From: VSJD01 sp041653875
Lineage (GTDB): Bacteria > Verrucomicrobiota > Kiritimatiellia > JAAZAB01
Direction: 5' to 3'
Assembly (NCBI GenBank): GCA_041653875.1
Contig: JBAZEM010000004.1
Coordinates: forward strand, 86,479 to 150,478
DNA: 64,000 nt
Shown: one piece after another, positions 34,123 through 42,296 of the stretch
Layout: each line of letters starts with the position of its first letter
Position numbering within the stretch: the first letter of the stretch is position 1
Made by a program: the position numbers and the translations under genes
Notes under the pieces: model-generated
What the model was told of the DNA's origin: nothing
Seen by the model: only the letters and a program-made list of their open reading frames with translations
Database searches by the model: none

Positions 34123-34327
34123 ACTCAAAACCGACTGGACCTGGGAGGAATGGCAGACAAGCCGCCCAGCGCGCCGGGCAGTCGCAAAACGCGTCGGCCC
34201 GCCTATTGTCCGGCGCAGTGAAAGCTCATCGGATCGTCGGCTCCACGCCGCTTTTGCGGGACAACGCGGCCCCGCCTTTCCCGACGGACATCGGCCGCCT
34301 GATGAGCATGAAAACAAACTTGACTGA
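34106..34327 (+). CDS. Short overlapping ORF, possibly truncated
   Basis: ATG 34106 lies inside the end of the preceding gene (17 bases overlap). The first 17 residues (MNSKNKLKTDWTWEEWQ) look protein-like; the rest is Arg-rich and antisense to the HEPN remnant. I read it as a small second gene cut off at a recombination junction, or a chance ORF. Confidence 0.25.
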   Translation: MNSKNKLKTDWTWEEWQTSRPARRAVAKRVGPPIVRRSESSSDRRLHAAFAGQRGPAFPDGHRPPDEHENKLD

Positions 34328-34409
34328 ACAGGGAACTGCGCATGGCCAGTTCCGCCATTTGCATATCCTCGCGGGCAAAATCAAGCCACTTCTGTGTGTC
34401 AGGCGGCAT
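34203..34409 (-). pseudogene. HEPN-domain gene, truncated and frameshifted
   Basis: From ATG 34409 the first 35 residues (MPPDTQKWLDFAREDM, then CFHAHQAA) are the N-terminal half of a HEPN domain. After HQAA the frame loses similarity, while another reverse frame shows GAALSRKSGVEPTIR, the expected next HEPN segment, then a stop. The catalytic RxxxxH motif is not seen. It overlaps the end of the MNT gene by 11 bases, the typical MNT-HEPN toxin-antitoxin order. The remainder seems replaced by the 33478 gene. Confidence 0.65.
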
Positions 34410-34755
34410 AAAGTTCCTTGCCTTTTTCGAAAATTTCCTTCCGAACGAAAAGATTTTCCCTCTGCAAACAGTCCCATTCGTCCGGCGTATATACAAGGAA
34501 GTCAACGCCCACTCGAGGTTGCAAGGCCTGGATCAGCTCGGCGCTCCGGTCGAGAAACCGCAAACGCGTAACGCGCACGACCACGAGGTCAATGTCAGAC
34601 CATTCCGCGACTTCATTACCGGCAAGCGAACCAAATACAATAATTTTCAAGGCTTTAAACTGATCGATCAGTATCGGCAAGAACCGATCCAATTCAGATT
34701 GGAGTTTTTGCTGACGTTCAATATTCACACACATTTTCCCTTTGCGCTTGGACAA
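34399..34755 (-). CDS. MNT-type nucleotidyltransferase, antitoxin-like
   Basis: The 118-residue protein has IIVFGSLAGNEVAEWSDIDLVVV (GS and DxD metal residues) and a third Asp in GVDFLVYTPDEWD. It precedes and overlaps a HEPN gene, the standard MNT-HEPN toxin-antitoxin arrangement in which the MNT protein modifies the HEPN RNase. The HEPN is broken here, so the antitoxin is probably an orphan. Start 34755 or the internal ATG at 34734 are both possible. Confidence 0.75.
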   Translation of the reverse strand: MSKRKGKMCVNIERQQKLQSELDRFLPILIDQFKALKIIVFGSLAGNEVAEWSDIDLVVVRVTRLRFLDRSAELIQALQPRVGVDFLVYTPDEWDCLQRENLFVRKEIFEKGKELYAA

Positions 34756-35218
34756 CGCTTAGCGGACAGACAAACAACGGTTCAATTAATCCATGCATGC
34801 TGTTACCATAACACGCCGGCCCTTAAAATCAAGCAGAAAACCTTTTGCCTGTGTCTGTTAGCCTTCAATCCGTCAGCTGATGGAAACCATGAATTTGGAT
34901 AGTCCTGCAAGCGCGACGCCCAACAATCCGCCGCCCGCCAGGCCCTGCACGAAATGCAAAAAGAAGACAGACAACGGCCTGCCCGCCGTAGCCATTTGGG
35001 CGAAGGCGGGATGCCGGACGCCAGACCAGAGACGGCAACTTCCGGTCGGGTCCGGTAACCGGCCGGCGCCGGGACATGAAGAGTCGCCCGCGCGGTTCTC
35101 ATATTTGGCAATGTTGGAACTAATGCCCCAACTAATCCATCGTCGTCCCGATCAGTTATGGCGGGCAGCCCCTTCGTTACCCGGGGGAATATGACGTAAC
35201 CGAGTTGGGTAGCGGGCT
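34756..35218. other. Gene-free stretch with rnc fragment and palindromic module
   Basis: It holds the 45-bp rnc duplicate (34903-34947), a CCTGCCCGCCGTAGCC...GAAGGCGGG palindrome at about 34979-35010 resembling the 36-bp module family, and CCGGTAACCGGCCGG-type palindromes near 35050. Open frames here lack protein character. Confidence 0.6.
34903..34947 (+). repeat. Duplicate of 45 bp of the rnc 3' region
   Basis: It is identical to 33344-33388 except one base (CAG to CAA). It starts TCCTGCAAGCGCGACGCC and ends CCAGGCCCTG. Flanks of the two copies differ. In the rnc frame it reads SCKRDAQQSAARQAL. Confidence 0.9.
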
Positions 35219-35283
35219 TCAGTTGTAGCGGCCGTTCGAAAGAACGGCAATCCGCGGTTCTGTCGAACCGCATCTACACCCCC
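35219..35283. repeat. GTTCGAAAGAAC-type hairpin pair
   Basis: GCCGTTCGAAAGAACGGC is followed by GCGGTTCTGTCGAACCGC, both perfect or near-perfect hairpins, as in arrays A, B and C. It lies upstream of the pseudopilin operon promoter. Confidence 0.75.
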
Positions 35284-35343
35284 CTATAACGATTCACTCA
35301 ATCTCGACCTTGTATCATTATTCTTTTTGCCATAACATAAGCA

Positions 35344-35359
35344 TGGCATGGTTTGTGCT
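35344..35359 (+). promoter_or_regulatory. Sigma-54-type promoter for the forward pseudopilin operon
   Basis: TGGCATGGTTTGTGCT matches the -24/-12 consensus TGGCACG-N4-TTGCW, with GG and GC separated by exactly 10 bases. It is 45 bases before ATG 35404, which has GAGGA as ribosome-binding site. No enhancer site was identified. Confidence 0.65.
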
Positions 35360-35403
35360 TGAGATAATGGTTCAGGGGTTTACGCTCACAAAGTGAGGAA
35401 GCT

Positions 35404-35901
35404 ATGATTAATAAATTCCGGCAAACAGACGTGTTTGCCAGGCTCCGCCACTGTGTCCCGCCGACCAGGCTACGCCGGAACGCTACGCCCAGGCGAGGCC
35501 AGCCGACAGCCGGATTCACGCTGGTTGAAGTGATGGTTTGCAGTGTTATTTTCGTCATATTCTGCGTCTTTTTTCTGAATTCGGCCGTAGCTTCCATGCG
35601 GTCACAGCAATTGGCCTGCGATTATTACAAGGCCATGACCATTGCGCGGAACCGGATTCAGCGCGCCACGGAATTCGAATACGCCAGCATTCTACTCATG
35701 AATGAAAATCAGGTCCCGGTGGACGGCAAAGGCAATATAACCTCCACAGGCATATATCGGCGAACGACACTTGTGTCCGCCTACACCAACGGGACGCCCA
35801 ATTTGCTCCAGATCACGGTCCAGGTGCTCTATCCCGGCGCGCGGCGCAGTATGAACGCCAAGCCGGTGGAGCTGAGCACTCTGCTAACCGGCAATATGTA
35901 A
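35404..35901 (+). CDS. Prepilin-type (pseudopilin) protein, PilV-like
   Basis: The 165-residue protein has a 37-residue leader ending in Gly, then FTLVEVMVCSVIFVIFCVFF: the prepilin peptidase site with Glu at +5 and a hydrophobic N-terminal helix. It is exported and likely assembled in a type II secretion or type IV pilus-like filament. The leader is unusually long, and residues about 20-33 (PTRLRRNATPRRGQ) are encoded by a palindromic repeat also found in the glycoside hydrolase gene. It is first in an operon with the 680-residue pseudopilin (11-base gap). Confidence 0.85.
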   Translation: MINKFRQTDVFARLRHCVPPTRLRRNATPRRGQPTAGFTLVEVMVCSVIFVIFCVFFLNSAVASMRSQQLACDYYKAMTIARNRIQRATEFEYASILLMNENQVPVDGKGNITSTGIYRRTTLVSAYTNGTPNLLQITVQVLYPGARRSMNAKPVELSTLLTGNM

Positions 35902-35912
35902 GGAAAATCACA

Positions 35913-37955
35913 ATGCATGTCTGTCGTCCGTCTTCACACGGCTTCACTTTGATCGAGGCGCTGGTGGCCGCCACGATTGTCGTACTGGTGATTACCGGCT
36001 CACTTTCCACCTTTATCTACGGGTTAAGATCATGGCAGGCGGAGACCGTGAAGAACGAAATCAACATTGACCTCGAAGGGGCCATGGAGCGCATGCGCCA
36101 GGATTTGCGCCTTTCCAGCGTGGGTATCGGATTGATGGCCTTTTACCCCGCCAACGCCTCCGAATACACCGCCATCAGTTTCCCGATAGCGACCGTGACC
36201 AACGGCCTGCTCCAGCGGGATGGTTCCGGCAAGATCAAGTGGACCAAAACGGTCATCTATCACGTCCTTCCAGGCGACCCGGACCAACTGCGGCGCACGG
36301 TATTCAGTCCGCGCAAGACCAACGCTACGCCAAACGAGCTTTATTCCCAACTGCAAGACGTGGTACTTGGAACCAACACCTGCCTGACGGGAGAAAGCGT
36401 TTCCGAAGAAGTGGTTTTCCAGAATCTTGTGAACCTGCGGATTCGGCCGCCCGAAATCATGTTTGACGGGTATGCCCCAACCTATTGCAAGGCCCAAACG
36501 TTCAACTGGGGCAGCGCGGTGCTCAGCAACGGCGTTCACAACCTGAAGTTCACCATCGAGGGCAAGAATACCAACAGCACCGGTTATAAGGTCGGCTTCG
36601 ACAAGTTCACCCTCAGCCCAAGCGCCAGCCCGCGCGAAGGCGAGATTTACCTGCCGCTCAACTCTCATCCGGCGTATTGGGGGAGCCCCTATTACACCTA
36701 TTCCCTGTCCGGCGGTTCGGTCTCGGCCCAGGATATGTCCAGCAACGGCGCCTCCTGGAGCGGGAACTGCCAGCTGACCTACAATGGCGCCGCCGTCAGC
36801 AACAGCATCACCTTCGTGACGCCAAACGATCTCTGGTGCGACGCCAATTTCGACAGCCCGCCGGGCGTGCTCAACAGCAACGTGACCCGCAAAGCCGACA
36901 ACAGTTTCATTGCCGCTGATCCTTACATTCCCGACATTGTCATCTCGATGGACAAGGGCACCAACTGGACCGCGGCCGGGTGCACGGAAGCCATCGTCAA
37001 TTCGGTGGATGTTTCCAACACATCGCCGGCGGTGGTCAACATCATTTATGGAGGGACCAATCCGGCCGCGGGCATCACCATGAACGGCGAGTGGGTTCGG
37101 GTGCTGTTCGAGGCCGGGACCAATGGCAATCTATTCATCGAGAACGCAAAAATTTCCAAGCAGTTGTCCGGGACCAACCCCGTGGCGGGCACGACCTCCA
37201 ACCTGACTTTCGGCGGCGCGCCCAACAAAAAAATCCTGTCCGGCACGTCCGCCCTCAGCGACTGGGTTCCGAACTACGTCATCAACCGGGAATGCAATTA
37301 TCTGGTTCAGTTTGACCTTCATACGGATTCCGAAAAGTTCAATAACGCGCGGGGATGGCGTCAAAGCAACGCTTACTTATCCGCCGTGGGCGGCGTTATG
37401 ACCAACACACTCATGGGGGTCAGCGCGCTGGAAGTGCGTTATCCATCCCAGGGCCTGTACCGCTCCGGCATTTTCGACACGCATATTACAGCGCCCGGCT
37501 ACAAGGAACTCAAATGGACCCATGTGGAACATCTGGCGGAGGGCGCCGATATCGATATTCGCGTCCGCAGCGGCAATCAGCCGGATTTGAGCGATGCCGG
37601 CGCCTGGCTGGCGCCGGGGTATTTCCAGCTTTGCGATGGCGCCAATAGTCTCGCCTTTCTTTCGCCGCAAGGACGCTACGTGCAATATGAAGCCTTGTTC
37701 GGATGCGGCGGGCTCCATACCAACAGCGCGATTCTAAGGGACGTCACGATTGCCTGGGATGTGCCGGCCGGCCTCGTGGACCTGCAGGTCGATTTCGCCA
37801 AAGGTCCGGACTATGGCATCGTCAGCGCCACGGTGGATGGCCAATCATTCGTCAAAGGCCTGGAAATCGAAATGGAAATATTCAAAAAAGGCCCTTTCGG
37901 CGTCAATACGGCGGTGGGAATCATGGAGGTCCGGCCGTTGAACACGAATAAGTGA
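35913..37955 (+). CDS. Large prepilin-type protein with extracellular beta-rich region
   Basis: The 680-residue protein has a short leader (MHVCRPSSHG) followed by FTLIEALVAATIVVLVITG, a classic class III prepilin site. The very long C-terminal part is Asn/Gly/Thr-rich and beta-sheet-like with several conserved-looking Trp and Tyr residues; no named domain is recognised. It is far larger than ordinary minor pseudopilins, suggesting a tip or surface-displayed component. It starts 11 bases after the preceding pseudopilin. Confidence 0.8.
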   Translation: MHVCRPSSHGFTLIEALVAATIVVLVITGSLSTFIYGLRSWQAETVKNEINIDLEGAMERMRQDLRLSSVGIGLMAFYPANASEYTAISFPIATVTNGLLQRDGSGKIKWTKTVIYHVLPGDPDQLRRTVFSPRKTNATPNELYSQLQDVVLGTNTCLTGESVSEEVVFQNLVNLRIRPPEIMFDGYAPTYCKAQTFNWGSAVLSNGVHNLKFTIEGKNTNSTGYKVGFDKFTLSPSASPREGEIYLPLNSHPAYWGSPYYTYSLSGGSVSAQDMSSNGASWSGNCQLTYNGAAVSNSITFVTPNDLWCDANFDSPPGVLNSNVTRKADNSFIAADPYIPDIVISMDKGTNWTAAGCTEAIVNSVDVSNTSPAVVNIIYGGTNPAAGITMNGEWVRVLFEAGTNGNLFIENAKISKQLSGTNPVAGTTSNLTFGGAPNKKILSGTSALSDWVPNYVINRECNYLVQFDLHTDSEKFNNARGWRQSNAYLSAVGGVMTNTLMGVSALEVRYPSQGLYRSGIFDTHITAPGYKELKWTHVEHLAEGADIDIRVRSGNQPDLSDAGAWLAPGYFQLCDGANSLAFLSPQGRYVQYEALFGCGGLHTNSAILRDVTIAWDVPAGLVDLQVDFAKGPDYGIVSATVDGQSFVKGLEIEMEIFKKGPFGVNTAVGIMEVRPLNTNK

Positions 37956-37962
37956 TCGAAGT

Positions 37963-38155
37963 CCGCCGTTCTAACGAACGGCCTCTACACCGATTGGTGT
38001 AGCTGCGGTTCGGTAGAACCGCTATGTTCATGTATAGGAACTTCAAAGTTTGTAGCCGCGAGACGATAGGCTCGCGCGGTTATCCGAAAACGTCGGCCTA
38101 AACGTCCGACGGCTACAGCAAAGTAAAAGCCGCCCCGCTGCGGGGCCTAATTCAT
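37963..38155. repeat. Hairpin-module mosaic (array H) with empty site for the 36-bp module
   Basis: It contains GCCGTTCTAACGAACGGC, GCGGTTCGGTAGAACCGC, a linker-like TGTATAGGAACTTC, then TAGCCGCGAGACGATAGGCTCGCG (the uninterrupted form of 2179-2284, junction 38066/38067), GTCGGCCTAAACGTCCGAC and GCCCCGCTGCGGGGC. It separates the large pseudopilin from the PilX-like gene. Confidence 0.8.
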
Positions 38156-38186
38156 GAAATTACCCCACATCAAGAAGGGAGTCGCT

Positions 38187-39314
38187 ATGCGCGCACTACG
38201 TCATACTATCGGGAAGCCGCACGCCCCGCACGATGGCCGTTCGGGCTCGGCGCTGGTCGTCGTTCTCGGCATTTCGCTGGTTCTCATGCTGGCGGGCGTC
38301 ACCATGGTGGTCCTGTCGCGGCAGTCCATGCACCGCATCCAGCGCATGGCCCACTATGCCCAGGCCCAGGCTGTGGCGGAAGCCGGGATTGCCGACATGA
38401 TCGCCAAGCTCGGGACCAACTATGCGTTTTGGCAGAGCAACGCCTACACGGCGCCCTTTTTTTCCAACGGCGCCTACCATGTAACGACCCAGCTCCAGAC
38501 GAACGGCAATGTGCTCATCACCAGCGACGGCATTTATATGGAAGCCTCCAACCGCACAATCATGGAGCTGCTCGGCACGGTCCAAACGCACTGGAACGAG
38601 CTCTATGACACCAACTCCGCCATCTTGTCCGACGGACTGATCACGCTGGCCACGGGGGCGTACGATATTTACGGCAACGTGCATGCCAACGGCAATGTCA
38701 GCCTGGCCAACGGCACAGTCAACGGCGATGTCACCGCCGGCGGCACGGTCAACGGGAGTTCGGGGGTCACCGGAACCATCAGCAACGGGGCGCCGCTTTC
38801 GCCCGTGCCTCCTTCCGGTCCGTTTAATTTCGACAGTTACCGGCAGATGGCGACCAACGGCGGCGCTTATCGGGAGGGCAATCAAAACCTGTCCGGCAAT
38901 CCGATCGCGTCGCCCGCGCCAGTCGGCGGCATTTCAAACGGTGTCCTGTATGTCAACGGCGACTTGACCATCGGCAACCTAAGCTCTTACGCGGGCACCA
39001 TCGTCGTGAATGGAAACATTACGATTGTCAACCATTTCACCCAGACCGAATTCCCCGGCAGTTCCAATATGCCTTCTTTATTGAGCACCGGCACGATCAC
39101 CATCCAAAATCATACAACCTTGAATGGCGTCGTGTACGCCGCGGGGAATGTCATTCTTCGGAACAATACCACCATCTACGGCGGGGTCATCTCCGGCGGA
39201 TACACGGATATCCGCAACAGCATCGAAATCCACGCCATCGCAGGCTACCCGGCCTGGGACCCCCTGAATCCGGAGGTTCCCCCCGCAGTGATTGTCGGCG
39301 GGTGGCTGAAATGA
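38187..39314 (+). CDS. PilX-like membrane protein with polymer-type beta region
   Basis: The 375-residue protein has a basic N-terminus, then SALVVVLGISLVLMLAGVTMVVLS (membrane helix) and an AQAVAEAGIADMIAKLG segment, typical of PilX/minor-pilin-associated N-termini. The C-terminal part is rich in Gly-Asn repeats (NGNVSLANGTVNGDVTAGG) suggesting a beta-helix. GGGAG 5 bases before ATG 38187 decides the start over the frame's earlier 38154. It is the third gene of the forward pseudopilin group, after a repeat. Confidence 0.8.
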   Translation: MRALRHTIGKPHAPHDGRSGSALVVVLGISLVLMLAGVTMVVLSRQSMHRIQRMAHYAQAQAVAEAGIADMIAKLGTNYAFWQSNAYTAPFFSNGAYHVTTQLQTNGNVLITSDGIYMEASNRTIMELLGTVQTHWNELYDTNSAILSDGLITLATGAYDIYGNVHANGNVSLANGTVNGDVTAGGTVNGSSGVTGTISNGAPLSPVPPSGPFNFDSYRQMATNGGAYREGNQNLSGNPIASPAPVGGISNGVLYVNGDLTIGNLSSYAGTIVVNGNITIVNHFTQTEFPGSSNMPSLLSTGTITIQNHTTLNGVVYAAGNVILRNNTTIYGGVISGGYTDIRNSIEIHAIAGYPAWDPLNPEVPPAVIVGGWLK

Positions 39315-39373
39315 GGGCGGACGCTCCGCTTGTCACGCCGTAGTCCGGCATTGGCATCTTTCCCTTGTCCATT

Positions 39374-39799
39374 TCACTCGAAGGACGCGCCCGATTTTTC
39401 GAATTTACGAAGTTGCTCCTCGGTCATCGCATATCCCGACTCCGGATTATCTTTGGCTATTTTGCGGAGGGTTTCGATCGTCTCCTTGCGCACGATTTCG
39501 CGTTCGCGAAGCGTCTGATAATCCACGACGAATTCCGATTCTTTTTGCGGGGATTGGACTTGCGGCGCCTGCGTATGAACGGGAGTCGCCGCCCCAATCG
39601 CCGGAGTGGCTTTTGAATCCACAACATCGGACGCTGCGGGCGGCGCCTCAGGCGCAGGCGTGGGAATCGCAGTCTGATCCCGATCCGTTCCCCGCAGGGC
39701 GCGCACGATGGAGTATGTCGAATATCCAACGATCGATAGGAGCAGGATCGCGCCACACAGAAACGTCAACCGCCACACCGTTTGCTGAGTGATGTTCAC
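39374..39799 (-). CDS. Small membrane protein ending the reverse pseudopilin operon
   Basis: The 141-residue protein has an N-terminal membrane helix (about 9-28, LTFLCGAILLLSIVGYSTY), a Pro/Ala-rich linker and a charged helical C-terminus (LREREIVRKETIETLRKI). I recognise no family. It overlaps the 427-residue PilX-like gene by 4 bases (39796-39799), so it is translationally coupled. Its function is likely tied to that operon. Confidence 0.75.
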   Translation of the reverse strand: MNITQQTVWRLTFLCGAILLLSIVGYSTYSIVRALRGTDRDQTAIPTPAPEAPPAASDVVDSKATPAIGAATPVHTQAPQVQSPQKESEFVVDYQTLREREIVRKETIETLRKIAKDNPESGYAMTEEQLRKFEKSGASFE

Positions 39800-41079
39800 G
39801 GCAATTTATCCCTCCATCCGCTCCATAGATATATATCGTTGACCGTCGGATATCGGGGCGGCGGGTCCGTGAGGAAGCGCGTGTCGAACGTGTATCTTTT
39901 CGAAAACCCGCTGACTGGCGTTGTGCCGGAAAAGGTGCCGACGGCACCCCGGTAGAACTGAACAACGCCGCCCCATAGATTGAGAAAGCCGGAGACGGCG
40001 CGACTGTCGTGGTTCTGAACATAAAAACTGCCGTCCGTTTGGGAGGCAGTGGCCGATCCGACCGCGATGATGTGGGCAAAAATATTCAGATTATTCGGGG
40101 CGCTCGTGCGCACGACAACGTCATGATTGGCGATCAAGCCCAAGGCATCGTCGGAAGTGTTCGTGCCGTAGGTGTTGGTGCCATAGGGGATATTGGTGTT
40201 GGCATAACGGATATGGTTGGTGATGCCAATATCATAATCGGCGGCAATCGAAAGCCGCCCGTCCAGCGTGCCGCCGACCTGCACAGTGCCCGCATTGGTT
40301 CCGGTCCCGGCGCCGGTGGACCGAACATATATCAGGCCATTGGACGGAACGGGATATGTATATGCTGTCCACCCTCTCCGGGCATTGGTGATCAGAACAT
40401 TGGTTCCGCTCAGGGCGATCTGGGAGCTACCGGTAATCACTAAAGAAGCGTTTGACAACAAGTTGGTGAAATTAACGCTTGTTGTCAAGTCTTGCACAGG
40501 CGCATTCCATTGAAAACCCTGATTAAAAGCCACGGCGTTCGTCACACTGGTTGGCCCCCATCCATTTTGCGTAGTTGAAATAAGCGCGTTGAATATCGGA
40601 TCGTCCCGCAGGTAAATGAACGTGTTGGCGTGGACCGGACCGTTAAAGACCTCACCGGACCTGATCCAGATTGCTCCCGGGCCGTCATTATACCACAGGG
40701 CAAACCGAGCCCATGTTTGCTGACGAACACCGGACATCATCACGCTTTTTTTAACTCCGTTGACCTCGCCGGTGGAAACGATCGTGTACGAAGTCAGGCC
40801 GGCGCCGGCGACCGAGTTGATCGTGACGCCATAGGTCCCGTTGCCAATGGCGCCGGTGATGACGCCGGGAGGGGCTCCGGCGCTGTTTCGGATGCAGGAC
40901 ACGGCCCGCTCGGCGCCGCCCTCCGCCACGTAAAAAGCCTGTTCTTGACGGACCTGCCGGTCGGCCATCTTTAACTGGGACCCGCTTTCGCTCAATATGC
41001 CCAAGGCCAGAATAGCGGTAATGGCCGTGAAGCAGACCACCGCGACCAAAATCACACCGGAATTGTTGTCGGTTTTCAT
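39796..41079 (-). CDS. PilX-like membrane protein (reverse operon)
   Basis: The 427-residue protein starts MKTDNNSGVILVAVVCFTAITAILALGIL with a membrane helix, then EQAFYVAEGGAERAV, the same AxxxAEAG-type start as the 38187 gene. The rest is Asn/Gly/Thr-rich and beta-like, with GVRQQTWARFALWYNDGP and a VFNGPVHANTFIYL stretch. It is likely exported and works with the pseudopilins encoded just upstream (11-base gap). It overlaps the next gene by 4 bases. Confidence 0.8.
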   Translation of the reverse strand: MKTDNNSGVILVAVVCFTAITAILALGILSESGSQLKMADRQVRQEQAFYVAEGGAERAVSCIRNSAGAPPGVITGAIGNGTYGVTINSVAGAGLTSYTIVSTGEVNGVKKSVMMSGVRQQTWARFALWYNDGPGAIWIRSGEVFNGPVHANTFIYLRDDPIFNALISTTQNGWGPTSVTNAVAFNQGFQWNAPVQDLTTSVNFTNLLSNASLVITGSSQIALSGTNVLITNARRGWTAYTYPVPSNGLIYVRSTGAGTGTNAGTVQVGGTLDGRLSIAADYDIGITNHIRYANTNIPYGTNTYGTNTSDDALGLIANHDVVVRTSAPNNLNIFAHIIAVGSATASQTDGSFYVQNHDSRAVSGFLNLWGGVVQFYRGAVGTFSGTTPVSGFSKRYTFDTRFLTDPPPRYPTVNDIYLWSGWRDKLP

Positions 41080-41090
41080 GGCGCGCCTCT

Positions 41091-41771
41091 CTAATTGCGC
41101 CTCTTTACAAAGGTGCCTATCTGGTTGGTTATGGTGAACCGGCCTTTGTGCTGAATAATGGTCAGTTGAATGCTCACCCCGGAAGCATTGTTCGTAATAA
41201 CGGCGGCGGACACATAATTACAGATCAATTGACGGGTCTCTTTATGGGGATCGGACGGCGGGGCTTCCACCCATAAGACAACATTGCTGGCCACTTTATT
41301 GAAATCAATCCAGCGTTCCCCGTCGAAGGCGTTAGAATAGGTCAGACGCCAACTGCCATCGGGCGAACCTGACGAGCCCGAGCCCAGCCCGGCCGGAGTT
41401 AAAAAATGATCATTGTCACCGGGTGCCGGCGGATAAACATGATCAGCACCATTCCACATTCCTTTCTTAGCTTCATATACGAAATTATTGGACGCCGTCC
41501 GCAGGCCGTTGTTGGAACCTATTCCATAAACCAGCCGCGACAGGGCCAAATTGCCTTCACGATTAGTTGCCATGCTTAGCGAGGTGGCCTGCCACATCTT
41601 CTGACACATGACGTACACTCCGATGGCGCCGGCCATTGTCAGGCCAAATATCCCCGTCGTGATCATCAACTCGACGAGCGTGAAGCCCAGCGAACCGTTG
41701 AAGAACATTCCTGGTTCTTTGTTCTTCGTTGGACAAACCGCTGTGGTTCCGGTCTCAAAATCTGTTCTCAT
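41091..41771 (-). CDS. Prepilin-type (pseudopilin) protein, PilW/GspJ-like
   Basis: The 226-residue protein has a 29-residue leader, then GFTLVELMITTGIFGLTMAG with Glu at +5. The leader segment CPTKNKEPG is encoded by a heptameric repeat (GTTCTTTGTTCTTCG-type). The rest is beta-rich with Trp/Tyr residues. It is probably a minor pseudopilin of the same filament as the neighbouring genes. Its ATG overlaps the previous gene's stop (41768-41771). Confidence 0.85.
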   Translation of the reverse strand: MRTDFETGTTAVCPTKNKEPGMFFNGSLGFTLVELMITTGIFGLTMAGAIGVYVMCQKMWQATSLSMATNREGNLALSRLVYGIGSNNGLRTASNNFVYEAKKGMWNGADHVYPPAPGDNDHFLTPAGLGSGSSGSPDGSWRLTYSNAFDGERWIDFNKVASNVVLWVEAPPSDPHKETRQLICNYVSAAVITNNASGVSIQLTIIQHKGRFTITNQIGTFVKRRN

Positions 41772-42193
41772 GGCGGATGTAACTCCGAACTGATCGATCC
41801 CGCCAAACTGACAGTGGAAGTGATTCTACTGGCGGGATTGATCCACATGTTGGTTAAATAAATATTTTTGACTATGATATTTGGAGTCTGTGTCACGATG
41901 GCGACCGAATATGAAATATTGGTCGGCACACCGGACACGGTTCCCGTAAAAGAATGCACACCATTGCTCAAGGGCGCAGAAAAAAATGAAGACGACACCA
42001 GAATTTCCATGTTCGAGCGCGCATTCTCGATGGCCTCCATGCGATTATCGGACATCACGGCTGAGCGTTTGGCTGAGACAAAGCTTTGCAGGAACAAGGC
42101 CAGCGCCACGATCAATAACGCCGTGGCGATCACGACTTCCACCAGCGTAAACGCTCCCTTGCTCATCTTTCCGGCCTGCTCATGATTATTCAT
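41768..42193 (-). CDS. Prepilin-type (pseudopilin) protein, PilV/GspI-like
   Basis: The 141-residue protein has AFTLVEVVIATALLIVALALFLQSF after a short leader. The residue before the cleavage site is Ala rather than the usual Gly, so processing efficiency may differ. It is the first gene of the reverse operon and is preceded by a sigma-54-type promoter. The start may be 42193 or internal ATG 42166 (MSKGAFTLVEV); neither has a clear ribosome-binding site. Confidence 0.85.
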   Translation of the reverse strand: MNNHEQAGKMSKGAFTLVEVVIATALLIVALALFLQSFVSAKRSAVMSDNRMEAIENARSNMEILVSSSFFSAPLSNGVHSFTGTVSGVPTNISYSVAIVTQTPNIIVKNIYLTNMWINPASRITSTVSLAGSISSELHPP

Positions 42194-42248
42194 AGATTTA
42201 ATGATACAACCACTCCAAAAATATTCAAGTCGGAATCATGATCTGGTT

Positions 42249-42265
42249 AAGCATTTTGTATGCCA
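42249..42265 (-). promoter_or_regulatory. Sigma-54-type promoter for the reverse pseudopilin operon
   Basis: On the reverse strand TGGCATACAAAATGCTT fits TGGCAC/T-N5-TTGCW with 10 bases between GG and GC. It lies 56 bases before ATG 42193. The spacing and the sequence resemble the element at 35344 upstream of the facing operon. Confidence 0.6.
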
Positions 42266-42296
42266 ATTGCACGCATTCTTAGGATTAATAGATATT

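Noticed and set aside
34803..35273. 156-residue reverse ORF
   Set aside because: Composed of antisense rnc duplicate and hairpin modules; no conserved segment.
36030..36668. 212-residue reverse ORF within the large pseudopilin gene
   Set aside because: Antisense shadow of a clear prepilin-type gene; no supporting motif.
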